Shown piece by piece: positions 22,982 to 34,692 of a stretch of 64,000 bases of DNA (its first letter is position 1; each line of letters opens with the position of its first letter). The stretch spans positions 17,660 to 81,659 of the forward strand of contig CBFHLR010000014.1 in assembly GCA_965656715.1 (NCBI GenBank), in the 5' to 3' direction. This DNA comes from Coraliomargarita sp965656715. Its GTDB lineage: Bacteria; Verrucomicrobiota; Verrucomicrobiia; Opitutales; Coraliomargaritaceae. The position numbers and the translations under genes are program-made. Below the pieces are notes generated by a model. That model did no database searches. It saw only the letters and a list, made by a program, of their open reading frames with translations, and had not been told where the DNA came from.

Positions 22982-22996
22982 GCACAATTAATGTGC
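22982..22996 (+). promoter_or_regulatory. GCAC-N7-GTGC dyad (NtrC-like) in porin leader
   Basis: An inverted repeat CGCACA-ATTAA-TGTGCG whose core GCAC-N7-GTGC equals the spacing of enterobacterial NtrC sites. It sits 26 bp before the porin start, downstream of both candidate sigma-54 promoters. An activator site is normally upstream, so it may be a repressor site, an RNA hairpin or chance. Confidence 0.3.
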
Positions 22997-23022
22997 GTCT
23001 TAACAACAATAATACGTAAACT

Positions 23023-24048
23023 ATGAAATTAAATAAGAAACTCACAACGGCACTAACTGGTGCTGCACTCTTTGGTGCGTCTGCAAACGCAGAGATCGTG
23101 CTGAACGACGAGATTAGCCTCTATGGTTATTTGGATATGGCGCACTCTGATTATATCGGTCTGGATGACAATGAGTCGGATCAGCAGATTGCGGAATTCG
23201 AGCTGGGCATAAACTTTACTGATGGAGATAGCCCATTCTTCGCGGTTATGGAACTTAGCTTTAAGGATGATGTTGGCGAGGGTGAGATCACGGTGGTTGA
23301 TCCTGGTGGCAACCCGATTGGAACTGGAACTTACGATCAAGACAACGAACTCGATTTCGAGACTGCGATCATTGGATATAATTATAGCGATGAGCTTGTG
23401 TTGTCTGTTGGTAATATCCTGAGCTACCAAGGCTGGGAGACATTCGACGCGACTGGCCTGTATCAGTTCAGCTATGCGGGGCGCGATTTTAGCCCGCTCT
23501 ACACTGCTGGTTATGCAGTGGGTGCGGCAGCTGACTATGCAACTGACGATTTTGCGCTGGGTTTCTGGGTTGGTGATTCGGACGGTGAGAGTGGTGCGAG
23601 TTATGAGTTTCTTGCTGCTTACACTGGCATCGAGGGCCTGACTGTTAAAGGTATCTACGCCTTGGATCCAGGTTATGAAACCTTCAATCTGTGGGCGAGC
23701 TACGAATACGAGGGTTTCACTTTCGCGGCTGAGTATATCTATTCCGAAGCAGATGAGGACAATGGTCTTTTCGACTACGAAGTGGATGAGTCCACAGGCT
23801 ACCTTTTCATGGTCAACTACGCGTGGGAAAAGGCTGCCCTGACCTTCCGTTATTCCGTTCAAGAAGACGAGCGCACCGGAGGTTTGTCTGATCCAGAAGA
23901 CTGGGAATCTTTTACGCTCTCTCCAAGCTACATGCTTTCAGACCGGGCGCTGGTTCTTGCAGAAATCTCTGCGTTTGACGGTAGCTCTGTAGACACTGGC
24001 GACGGTGATGAGCTGTTCTACGCGGTAGAATTTCTTTACTCGTTCTAA
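23023..24048 (+). CDS. putative outer-membrane porin of the urea locus
   Basis: A 341-residue protein with a signal peptide (residues 1-23, GASANA-EI) and a terminal Phe (EFLYSF). The mature sequence is acidic, rich in Tyr/Phe/Trp and Gly, with alternating strand pattern (YGYLDMAHSDYIG, AAYTGIEGLTVKG, LWASYEYEGFTFAAEYIYSEAD) expected of a monomeric beta-barrel of roughly 16 strands. It resembles the Gram-negative porin-like families found in Verrucomicrobia. It is first in a co-directional run leading into urtABCDE-ureABCEFGD, so it is a candidate urea channel across the outer membrane, like the porins linked to amide/urea uptake in methylotrophs. That substrate is inferred from position. A strong hairpin follows it. 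Confidence 0.7.
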   Translation: MKLNKKLTTALTGAALFGASANAEIVLNDEISLYGYLDMAHSDYIGLDDNESDQQIAEFELGINFTDGDSPFFAVMELSFKDDVGEGEITVVDPGGNPIGTGTYDQDNELDFETAIIGYNYSDELVLSVGNILSYQGWETFDATGLYQFSYAGRDFSPLYTAGYAVGAAADYATDDFALGFWVGDSDGESGASYEFLAAYTGIEGLTVKGIYALDPGYETFNLWASYEYEGFTFAAEYIYSEADEDNGLFDYEVDESTGYLFMVNYAWEKAALTFRYSVQEDERTGGLSDPEDWESFTLSPSYMLSDRALVLAEISAFDGSSVDTGDGDELFYAVEFLYSF

Positions 24049-24082
24049 AGAAGCTAATCCTCGAATTAGCTAAATGATTTCA

Positions 24083-24109
24083 GGGGCCTCGACCAAAGGT
24101 CGAGGCCCC
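24083..24109 (+). terminator. hairpin after porin gene
   Basis: A perfect 12-bp stem GGGGCCTCGACC / GGTCGAGGCCCC with an AAA loop, 34 bp after the porin stop. It lacks a clear T-run, so it may act as a weak terminator or stabilise the 3' end of an abundant porin mRNA, reducing but not abolishing read-through into the next genes. Confidence 0.65.
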
Positions 24110-24123
24110 CAACTGTCAAAAAA

Positions 24124-24648
24124 ATGAACTACCCAATGACACGTTTTATTACAGCCCTTTCAATTTTAACGCTAAGCGTTAGTGCATCTCCGCTCTCTGC
24201 TGCGGATTCCGATTACGTGACGCGTGCCGAATATAATGAATTGCTGCACCGCTTGGATGCCATGGAGAAGTCGATTGCTTCGTTTCAGTCAGAAGTCGTC
24301 GATCAGGCCGCTGAGGTTGCGATCGCAAGTCGTCAGACGAATATGGATGCAACAAGCTCTTCAATTATCGATGACGTAGTCAGTGTAATCCATGCGCGCG
24401 AGGAAGATGCTTTTTATCCGTGGATGGATGAGGCGAGGTGGGATCAACTGAATGCAGGGATGAGTGAGGCGCAAGTAATTGAACTTCTCGGCGAGCCTAC
24501 ACTGAAGGACCCATCGATGCATAAAAAGATTGATAATTTCTACACTTATCAAGGCCGACGCGTTGCTTCAGGTCAAAAAGTCAAAGGCGTGATTCGGTTC
24601 TATCGTGGAAAGGTAAAGAATTTCGATCGCCCTGATTTCTCTGAATAA
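24124..24648 (+). CDS. small secreted protein with BamE/SmpA-like domain
   Basis: A 174-residue protein with a signal peptide (residues 1-26; SPLSA-AD). There is no lipobox Cys. A predicted coiled segment (YNELLHRLDAMEKSIASFQSEV) leads into a C-terminal domain, WDQLNAGMSEAQVIELLGEP...FYTYQ...GVIRFYRGKV, that has the pattern of the SmpA/OmlA (BamE-like) fold: a short helix with G-M-S/T-xx-xV-xxLLGEP followed by strands. It is probably periplasmic. It lies between the porin and urtA in the same direction, so it may serve the porin or the transporter; no precise role is assigned. Confidence 0.6.
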   Translation: MNYPMTRFITALSILTLSVSASPLSAADSDYVTRAEYNELLHRLDAMEKSIASFQSEVVDQAAEVAIASRQTNMDATSSSIIDDVVSVIHAREEDAFYPWMDEARWDQLNAGMSEAQVIELLGEPTLKDPSMHKKIDNFYTYQGRRVASGQKVKGVIRFYRGKVKNFDRPDFSE

Positions 24649-24673
24649 GATCCGTGACCATACTTTATTGGGT

Positions 24674-24686
24674 GCACTGGTAGTGC
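24674..24686 (+). promoter_or_regulatory. short dyad upstream of urtA
   Basis: A perfect dyad GCACT-GGT-AGTGC, 32 bp upstream of the urtA start. It could be an operator or a small mRNA hairpin. Its GCAC-N5-GTGC spacing is two bases shorter than an NtrC site. Confidence 0.3.
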
Positions 24687-24717
24687 CCTCTATTAACTAA
24701 CAACAGAATATATTAGA

Positions 24718-26031
<1,314 letters not shown>

Positions 26032-26073
26032 TCGTTGGATTTTGTTTTCATATTAAGTAGTAGTTTGTTTGTT

Positions 26074-26111
26074 GGGCTTGCGGGATTGTTCCCGCAAGCC
26101 CCCATTTTTTT
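26074..26111 (+). terminator. intra-operon terminator between urtA and urtB
   Basis: A perfect 10-11 bp stem GGCTTGCGGG / CCCGCAAGCC with a six-base loop is followed by seven T. It lies 45 bp after urtA and 65 bp before the urtB start, with no obvious promoter between. It is likely a partial terminator giving excess binding protein. Confidence 0.8.
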
Positions 26112-26176
26112 GGCGTATGATTTTTTTTCAAAATAATCATAAGAAGTGCCCGGATCTTGCTAATCGGAGTGAGTCT

Positions 26177-27829
<1,653 letters not shown>

Positions 27830-27849
27830 TTCAACGGCTTTGTTTAAGT

Positions 27850-28959
27850 ATGCTTTCTAGAGATAATAAAAAAGAGATCGGCATCTTTGGCCTTGTCGCG
27901 GCCGTGCTGATGATGGTGCCCATGCTGAATGCCTGGGGGCCGGAGTCTGGCTTGATGGCTGTCAGTCCGTTCCAGGTATCCTTGTGGGGCAAGTATCTGA
28001 CCTACGCGATTTTGGCCATGAGCTTGAACTTGCTTTGGGGCTATACGGGTCTGCTCTGTCTGTGCCAGAGTTTGTTCTTCGCCTTGGGTGGCTATATGAT
28101 GGGGATGTATCTGATGTTGATGATCGGTGAGCGTGGAGCCTATGGCAGTGTGCTGCCTGACTTCATGGTCTTCCTCGGATATCAGGAGCTGCCCATTCAC
28201 TGGAAACCGTTTTACAACTTCTGGTTTGCGAGTGGGGCGGTGCTGTGGGTGCCTGGACTGGTGGCCTTGATTTTCGGCTTTCTCGCGTTCCGTTCCCGCA
28301 TCAAGGGAGTGTATTTTTCGATCCTGACTCAGGCGCTGACGTATGCCTGCTGCCTCTTGTTCTTTCGTAATGATTTCACCTTCGGTGGGAACAACGGCTT
28401 TACGGATTTCAAAGACATCCTTGGGATGGATCTGAATGCGGCGAGCACGACCCGCTATCTGTATATCGCGACTGCGCTCTTGTTGCTACTGACCTATGTC
28501 ATCACCTCTGGCTTGCTGGCATCGAAGTTGGGCAAAGTGCAACAGGCGATTCGCGACTCGGAAAACCGTGTGCTGTTTTCCGGTTATTCGACCACGAGTT
28601 TCAAACTGATGATTTTTGTGCTTTCAGCGATGATCGCTGGGGCGGCAGGTGCGCTGTATGTGCCGCAAGTCGGTGGCATTAATCCGAGCGCGATGGAAGC
28701 CGCGAAGTCGCTTGAAGTGGTCGTGTGGGTCGCCGTCGGTGGGCGTGGCACGAAATGGGGCCCGGTAATTGGTGCGGTCTTGGTCAACTTACTCAAGAGT
28801 TACACCACGCAGGCGTTTCCGGACTACTGGTTAATTATAATGGGCGGACTGTTTGTCTTTGTCGTGCTATTGATGCCGGACGGATTGGTCGGCGTCTTTA
28901 AGCAGGCGAAGAGCTGGCTGGCTCAAAAGCGCTCACTTCAAACGGAGGCAACAGCTTAA
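27850..28959 (+). CDS. urtC: urea ABC transporter permease UrtC
   Basis: A 369-residue LivM-type inner-membrane permease with about nine TM segments. Family landmarks: YAILAMSLNLLWGYTGLLCLCQ, the long UrtC-specific loop (VFLGYQELPIHWKPFYNFW), FGGNNGFTDFKDILG, and the EAA-type segment FVLSAMIAGAAGALYVPQVGGINPS followed by VVWVAVGGRGTKWGP. It pairs with UrtB and is energised by UrtD and UrtE. It is 20 bp from urtB and 4 bp from urtD, clearly one transcript. Confidence 0.94.
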   Translation: MLSRDNKKEIGIFGLVAAVLMMVPMLNAWGPESGLMAVSPFQVSLWGKYLTYAILAMSLNLLWGYTGLLCLCQSLFFALGGYMMGMYLMLMIGERGAYGSVLPDFMVFLGYQELPIHWKPFYNFWFASGAVLWVPGLVALIFGFLAFRSRIKGVYFSILTQALTYACCLLFFRNDFTFGGNNGFTDFKDILGMDLNAASTTRYLYIATALLLLLTYVITSGLLASKLGKVQQAIRDSENRVLFSGYSTTSFKLMIFVLSAMIAGAAGALYVPQVGGINPSAMEAAKSLEVVVWVAVGGRGTKWGPVIGAVLVNLLKSYTTQAFPDYWLIIMGGLFVFVVLLMPDGLVGVFKQAKSWLAQKRSLQTEATA

Positions 28960-28963
28960 GGCG

Positions 28964-29773
28964 ATGGCAGGAATACATCACGAACCACTTTACCGCGATA
29001 CGCCACTGATACTTTCGGTGTCGGGTGTCGATAAATCCTTTGATGGCTTTAAGGCGATCAATGATCTTAATTTCTATCTGGAAGAGGGTGAGTTGCGGAC
29101 GATCATCGGTCCGAATGGTGCGGGGAAGAGCACGTTTATGGATATCATCACCGGGCGCACGATTCCTGATACCGGATCGGTGACCTTCCACGGCAAAGAC
29201 GGTCACGATATCAATCTCGCCAAGATGCGTGAGTTTGAGATCAACCGCCTCGGGATCGGTCGTAAGTTTCAGACGCCCAGTGTCTACAAGTCACACACGG
29301 TGTATGATAACTTGGTGCTTTCGCTCAATCATGATCGAGGTGTGTTTAAGACTCTCTTCTACAAGGAGAGTGCCGAAGACAAAGAGCGGATCATGGAGGT
29401 GCTCAAAACGATACGGCTTGAATCGCGTGTCAATGATTTGGCCGGCATGTTGTCGCACGGCCAAAAGCAATGGCTGGAGATCGGTATGCTGCTTGCCCAG
29501 GATCCGAGTATTTTGCTGATCGATGAGCCAGCCGCCGGGATGAGCGACGAAGAGACGGAGCGAACCGGTGAGTTGCTGCTGAGCCTAGAGAAGAAGCACA
29601 GCCTGATTGTCATTGAACACGACATGGAGTTTATCCGTCAAATCGCGCGTAAAGTTACGGTGCTACACCAGGGGCATGTTCTGAAGGAGGGCAACTTTGA
29701 GAGTGTGAAGTCCGATCCGGAAGTGATCGAGGTCTACCTCGGCCGTCAGGGGAAGAAGGATGCAAACAACTAG
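28964..29773 (+). CDS. urtD: urea ABC transporter ATP-binding protein UrtD
   Basis: A 269-residue LivG-type ATPase: Walker A GPNGAGKST, the UrtD-type signature LSHGQKQWLEIGMLL, Walker B ILLIDEPAAGMS, and switch His in VIEHDMEF. The signature lacks the canonical LSGGQ, which is normal for UrtD. With UrtE it powers urea import. It starts 4 bp after urtC and its 3' end overlaps the likely urtE start. Confidence 0.94.
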   Translation: MAGIHHEPLYRDTPLILSVSGVDKSFDGFKAINDLNFYLEEGELRTIIGPNGAGKSTFMDIITGRTIPDTGSVTFHGKDGHDINLAKMREFEINRLGIGRKFQTPSVYKSHTVYDNLVLSLNHDRGVFKTLFYKESAEDKERIMEVLKTIRLESRVNDLAGMLSHGQKQWLEIGMLLAQDPSILLIDEPAAGMSDEETERTGELLLSLEKKHSLIVIEHDMEFIRQIARKVTVLHQGHVLKEGNFESVKSDPEVIEVYLGRQGKKDANN

Positions 29774-30515
29774 TAGACGAACTATGATTTCAGAAGCCGA
29801 AACACCCCCCGCAGATACATTGCTTGCGGTGGACGCCCTCAAAGCAAGTTACGATGAGTCGATCATATTGCGTGGTATCGATATGGTCGTGCCGCCAAAT
29901 TCAGTGGTTGCTTTGCTGGGACGCAATGGCGTGGGTAAGACCTCGCTCTTGCGCAGTATCATGGGGCTGATGCCCAAAACTGAGGGCACGATTCGCTTTG
30001 AGGGGCAGCCGATTCACGAGCTACGCACCGATCAGAGAGCCCGGCTTGGTCTCGGATACGTGCCTCAGGGGCGCGACATCTTTCCTAATCTGACGGTGCA
30101 GGAAAACTTGGAGGTCAGTTTGAGTATTTCAGGCGCGGCAGGCAAAGAGCGTCTGGAGGAAGTCTATGAGCTGTTCCCCGTGATTAAGGATATGCTTGGC
30201 CGTAAGGGAGGTGTGTTGTCGGGCGGTCAACAGCAGCAGCTTGCAATTGGGCGGGCGCTTTTGACCAATCCGAAGCTTTTGATTCTCGATGAGCCGACCG
30301 AAGGGATTCAACCGTCCATTATTGACCAGATTGAAGATGCGATTCACCTGCTCAAGAAACAGGGCAACTTGAGTATCATTCTTGTTGAGCAATACCTCGA
30401 TTTCGCAAAGGCTGCGAGTGATACGTTCTACATCTTAGACCGTGGCAGTGTCGTCCTTGCTGGTGAGTCGGATGAACTCACTCCTGAAGTTATTGAAAAA
30501 CACCTGACCGTATAG
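29760..30515 (+). CDS. urtE: urea ABC transporter ATP-binding protein UrtE
   Basis: A 251-residue LivF-type ATPase: Walker A LLGRNGVGKTSLL, Q-loop region GYVPQGRDIFPNLTVQEN, signature LSGGQQQQLAIGRALL, Walker B LLILDEPTEGIQPS (the EGIQP variant is typical of UrtE). The ATG at 29760 overlaps urtD by 14 bp and follows GGGGAAG. An in-frame ATG at 29784 would give a non-overlapping 243-residue protein and cannot be excluded. It ends 6 bp before ureA, linking transport and urease genes in one operon. Confidence 0.93.
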   Translation: MQTTSRRTMISEAETPPADTLLAVDALKASYDESIILRGIDMVVPPNSVVALLGRNGVGKTSLLRSIMGLMPKTEGTIRFEGQPIHELRTDQRARLGLGYVPQGRDIFPNLTVQENLEVSLSISGAAGKERLEEVYELFPVIKDMLGRKGGVLSGGQQQQLAIGRALLTNPKLLILDEPTEGIQPSIIDQIEDAIHLLKKQGNLSIILVEQYLDFAKAASDTFYILDRGSVVLAGESDELTPEVIEKHLTV

Positions 30516-30521
30516 AGTCCC

Positions 30522-30824
30522 ATGCACTTAACACCCCGAGAACAGGAAAAGCTGATGGTCGTCGTGGCCGCGGATCTCGCGCGCCGTCGACAGGGCCGTG
30601 GGCTCAAGTTAAACTATCCTGAATCCATCGCCATTATTACGTATGAAATCCTTGAAGGCATCCGTGATGGTAAGAGCGTTGCCGACCTGATGAGCTTTGG
30701 CACCACCATCCTTAAGCGCGAGGATGTGATGGAAGGCGTCCCGGAGATGATTCACGAAGTGCAGGTTGAGGGGACCTTCCCCGATGGCACGAAACTGGTA
30801 ACCGTTCACAACCCCATCCGATGA
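30522..30824 (+). CDS. ureA: urease gamma subunit
   Basis: A 100-residue UreA of standard length (MHLTPREQEKLMVVVAADLARRR, KLNYPESIAIIT, RDGKSVADLMSFG, FPDGTKLVTVHNPI). It is a structural subunit of the (UreABC)3 urease trimer that hydrolyses urea to ammonia and carbamate. It starts 6 bp after urtE and overlaps ureB by four bases (ATGA), implying translational coupling. Confidence 0.97.
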   Translation: MHLTPREQEKLMVVVAADLARRRQGRGLKLNYPESIAIITYEILEGIRDGKSVADLMSFGTTILKREDVMEGVPEMIHEVQVEGTFPDGTKLVTVHNPIR

Positions 30825-31135
30825 TTCCCGGCGAATATAAATACTCCGACCCTGATGAAATTCTGATTGGGAACTCTGGATTAGAAACCACCTGTATCGA
30901 AGTTTCGAATACCGGAGACCGCCCCGTGCAAGTGGGCAGTCATTATCACTTCTATGAAGTCAACGGGGCGCTCGAGTTTGATCGCGAAGCCACGAAGGGC
31001 TTTCGTCTGAATATCGCCGCGGGCACTGCGGTTCGTTTTGAACCGGGCGACATCCGTGAGGTTGAGTTGGTTGCGCTGGCAGGTGAGCGCAAAGTCTATG
31101 GCTTGAAGAACGAGGTGGATGCACCGCTGGATTAA
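30821..31135 (+). CDS. ureB: urease beta subunit
   Basis: A 104-residue UreB (MIPGEYKY start; VQVGSHYHFYEVN; LNIAAGTAVRFEPGD; VYGLKNEVDAPLD), the normal length for a separate beta subunit. It packs against the alpha subunit near the active-site flap. It overlaps ureA by four bases and is 18 bp from ureC, which has a GGAGG ribosome binding site at 31141. Confidence 0.97.
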   Translation: MIPGEYKYSDPDEILIGNSGLETTCIEVSNTGDRPVQVGSHYHFYEVNGALEFDREATKGFRLNIAAGTAVRFEPGDIREVELVALAGERKVYGLKNEVDAPLD

Positions 31136-31153
31136 CCACTGGAGGATGTTGAA

Positions 31154-32887
31154 ATGAGTCTTGAAATTACACGTCGACAATACGCCGAGATGTTTGGCCC
31201 CACGGTGGGGGTTCAGGTGCGTCTCGCGGATACCGAGCTTTTTATTGAAGTTGAGAAAGACCTGATCGCGGAAGCTGGAGGCTATGGCAACGAGGTAAAG
31301 TTTGGCGGGGGCAAAGTGATTCGTGATGGCATGGGGCAGTCGCCGCTTGCAACTGATGAGGAGTGCCTCGACCTGGTCCTGACCAATGCTACGATCATTG
31401 ATCCGGTTCTGGGTATTATTAAAGCCGACATCGGAGTGAAAGCTGGCCGCATCGCGGGGATTGGCCATGCGGGTAATCCCTTGATTCAGTCGGGTGTTTC
31501 CGAAGGCATGGTGATCGGTGCGGGCACCGAGGTGATTGCAGCAGAGGGGCACATTGTGACCCCAGGCGGGTTTGATTCACACATTCACTTTATTTGTCCG
31601 CAGCAGATCAACGAGGCGCTCTCAAGTGGGGTGACCACCATGACGGGCGGTGGCACTGGACCCGCGACTGGAACGAATGCGACGACCTGCACGCCGGGCA
31701 AATGGAACATTCACAAAATGCTGGAAGCAGCGGAAGCCTTTCCGATGAATCTTGGTTTTATGGGCAAGGGGAACGCGTCCAACTTCGATGCGCTGCGTGA
31801 GCAGGTCGATGCAGGTGCGATGGGCCTCAAGCTTCACGAAGACTGGGGCACGACACCGAGTGCAATTGATCACTGTTTGACGGTCGCGGATGAGTTGGAT
31901 GTTCAGGTCGCGATCCATACCGATACCCTCAACGAGTCTGGATTTGTCGAAACAACCATTGGCGCGTTTAAAGACCGGGTCATTCACACCTTCCACTCCG
32001 AAGGTGCGGGTGGCGGACATGCTCCAGATATCATGAAGGTCTGCAGCTTGCCGAATGTGTTGCCGTCGTCGACTAATCCGACGCGTCCGTTCACGGTGAA
32101 CACCATTGATGAGCACCTCGACATGCTGATGGTCTGCCACCACCTCGATTCGAAGATTCCTGAGGACGTGGCTTTTGCGGAGTCGCGCATCCGTCCGCAG
32201 ACGATTGCGGCGGAAGACATTTTACATGACCGCGGCGCAATCTCGATTATGTCGAGTGATAGCCAGGCAATGGGGCGTGTGGGAGAAGTTATCATTCGCA
32301 CCTGGCAGACCGCTGACAAAATGAAGAAGCAGTTTGGTAAGTTGGAGTCTGAGGAGCATCCGGCAGCCGACAATTTCCGCGTGCTGCGCTATGTGGCAAA
32401 GTATACCATTAACCCCGCGATTGCCTGTGGCTGTGCCGCGGATGTGGGCAGTCTCGAAGTGGGCAAGCTGGCGGACATTGTGTTGTTCAAACCGGCACTG
32501 TTTGGGGTGAAGCCCGAGCTGGTGCTCAAGGGAGGGATGATTGCGATGGCCAATATGGGTGACCCGAATGCGTCGATTCCAACGCCGCAGCCGATGTATT
32601 ACCGTCCGCAGTTTGCATCCTTTGGCAAAGCCTTGGAGCAGACCAGCATCACATTCGTCAGCCAGTCGGCGATCGACAAGGGAGTTGGAGAGGAGCTGGG
32701 CTTGAAGAAGGCGCTGCGCCCCGTGGCTAATACGCGCAACATTTCCAAGCGCGACATGGTGTTGAATGATGCGATGCCGGAGATCGAAATTGATCCGGAG
32801 ACCTACACGGTGACAGCCGATGGCGAAGTGCTCACTTGTGAACCTGCGGAGAGCTTGCCAATGGCTCAACGCTACTTTCTGTTCTAG
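31154..32887 (+). CDS. ureC: urease alpha (catalytic) subunit
   Basis: A 577-residue amidohydrolase carrying the di-nickel active site. All metal ligands are visible and line up with Klebsiella UreC at a constant offset of nine: His143 and His145 (SHIHF), the carbamylated Lys226 (GLKLHED), the conserved His pair near HTDTLNESG and HSEGAGGGHAPD, and Asp369 (MSSDSQAMGR). The flap Cys-His is in MVCHHLD. The enzyme is predicted to be active. It is preceded by GGAGG and followed within 2 bp by ureE, in a seven-gene urease block directly after the urea transporter genes. Confidence 0.98.
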   Translation: MSLEITRRQYAEMFGPTVGVQVRLADTELFIEVEKDLIAEAGGYGNEVKFGGGKVIRDGMGQSPLATDEECLDLVLTNATIIDPVLGIIKADIGVKAGRIAGIGHAGNPLIQSGVSEGMVIGAGTEVIAAEGHIVTPGGFDSHIHFICPQQINEALSSGVTTMTGGGTGPATGTNATTCTPGKWNIHKMLEAAEAFPMNLGFMGKGNASNFDALREQVDAGAMGLKLHEDWGTTPSAIDHCLTVADELDVQVAIHTDTLNESGFVETTIGAFKDRVIHTFHSEGAGGGHAPDIMKVCSLPNVLPSSTNPTRPFTVNTIDEHLDMLMVCHHLDSKIPEDVAFAESRIRPQTIAAEDILHDRGAISIMSSDSQAMGRVGEVIIRTWQTADKMKKQFGKLESEEHPAADNFRVLRYVAKYTINPAIACGCAADVGSLEVGKLADIVLFKPALFGVKPELVLKGGMIAMANMGDPNASIPTPQPMYYRPQFASFGKALEQTSITFVSQSAIDKGVGEELGLKKALRPVANTRNISKRDMVLNDAMPEIEIDPETYTVTADGEVLTCEPAESLPMAQRYFLF

Positions 32888-32889
32888 TC

Positions 32890-33345
32890 ATGCAGCTGAT
32901 TACAGAAAAACTTCCAGGCCCGCCTGACGACTTAGAGATTATTACGATTCAGGTGGATCGTCACAAGTTGGCGCGTCGTCGCTGGCGTGGTGAGGCCGCT
33001 GACGGGGCGGACTTCGGCTTCGATGTGAATGAGGCCTTGGGGCATGGAGATTGTATCCATGCGACGGATACGAAAGCGTATGTGATCGAGCAGAGTCCTG
33101 AGGCCTGCTTCCTTGTTCCCATCGGCGAGGCCAAGCAGGCCGCATGGCTTGGCTGGATGATTGGTAATCTGCATTTCAAGGCCGCATTCACCGAAGCAGG
33201 TGTGCTGGTTCAGGATGATCTCGCGGTTCAACAAATGCTCGATCGTGAGCATATTCACTATCACCGGGTTGAGCAGGTGTTCCAGCCTGCCAAGCAGGGC
33301 GGACATTCGCACGATCACGATCATAGTCACAGCCATTCTCACTGA
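32890..33345 (+). CDS. ureE: urease accessory nickel metallochaperone UreE
   Basis: A 151-residue protein with the UreE N-terminal domain (LEIITIQVDRHKLARRRWRG) and metal-binding domain (YLIGN-like segment WMIGNLHFKAAF; the family Gly-Asn before the conserved His is present). It ends in a His-rich tail, GGHSHDHDHSHSHSH, that would store or bind nickel. Such tails occur in only part of the family. It delivers nickel to the UreG/UreF/UreD-apourease complex. The stop is followed at once by the ureF start. Confidence 0.94.
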   Translation: MQLITEKLPGPPDDLEIITIQVDRHKLARRRWRGEAADGADFGFDVNEALGHGDCIHATDTKAYVIEQSPEACFLVPIGEAKQAAWLGWMIGNLHFKAAFTEAGVLVQDDLAVQQMLDREHIHYHRVEQVFQPAKQGGHSHDHDHSHSHSH

Positions 33346-33348
33346 TTG

Positions 33349-34056
33349 ATGTTGGATGTAGAGCAGTCTGCGGATTGGGTGCCTGCATTGTTGCAGGTTT
33401 CTGATCCCTTGTTCCCAACGGGTGCCTATGCGCATTCAATGGGCTTGGAGCAGTGGGCTGCGACCTGTGATTACCGCTCGGCTGACGATTTGATTGAGTT
33501 TTTTGATCACCATGCTGGTCCTGCACTTGCGCGTTTGGAGCTGCCTTATTTGCGCTACGCAGGCGAAGTGTTGCGAGCGGATGAGTTGGCGGAACTCTTT
33601 GAACTTGAAGCTGAGATTGATGCGTGGAAGTGGGCGAGTGAAATTCGCGAAGCAAGCATGGCTCAGGGGCGTGGTCGTTTGCGCTTGTTGAAAAAGCTGT
33701 GGGCGGGCTCTGAGCATATTACTGCATATTCGTCAGCCTATGCGGAAGGGCTGGTTCGCGGCCACCATCTGGTGGTGAGTGCCTTGCAGTTCGAGCGCTT
33801 GTCGGTGCCCGAACAGGCTGCGCTGATGACCTATGGTTACCAGAGTTTGGCCAATTTTGTTTCGGCATCGGTAAAGCTTTTGCGCATCAGCCCTGAGGCG
33901 GCGCAGCAGGCATTGCACCATGGACTGGAAAGGCTGCCCGCTTGGGTTGCCGAATCTCGCTCAATTGAACGGGAGGCTGCGGGCTGGTTTGCGCCCGGTT
34001 ATGATATTGCCTGTGCGCGCCATGCGACTGCCTTCTCACGACTTTTTATTTCTTAG
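33349..34056 (+). CDS. ureF: urease accessory protein UreF
   Basis: A 235-residue all-helical UreF: LLQVSDPLFPTGAYAHSMGLEQWA near the N-terminus is the family hallmark. The C-terminal region (ISPEAAQQALHHGLERLP) is followed by the usual tail. It bridges UreD and UreG and gates nickel transfer. The frame opens with a TTG at 33346 next to the ATG at 33349; the ATG is preferred. It sits 3 bp after ureE and 6 bp before ureG. Confidence 0.93.
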   Translation: MLDVEQSADWVPALLQVSDPLFPTGAYAHSMGLEQWAATCDYRSADDLIEFFDHHAGPALARLELPYLRYAGEVLRADELAELFELEAEIDAWKWASEIREASMAQGRGRLRLLKKLWAGSEHITAYSSAYAEGLVRGHHLVVSALQFERLSVPEQAALMTYGYQSLANFVSASVKLLRISPEAAQQALHHGLERLPAWVAESRSIEREAAGWFAPGYDIACARHATAFSRLFIS

Positions 34057-34062
34057 ATACTT

Positions 34063-34691
<629 letters not shown>

Positions 34692-34692
<1 letters not shown>

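Noticed and set aside
23053..23862. 269-residue open frame antisense to the porin
   Set aside because: No signal peptide or domain, and it lies completely within a gene with a good signal peptide and barrel pattern.
26069..26176. N-terminal extension of UrtB from a TTG
   Set aside because: It starts inside the terminator hairpin and destroys the signal peptide; the ATG at 26177 has a ribosome-binding sequence.
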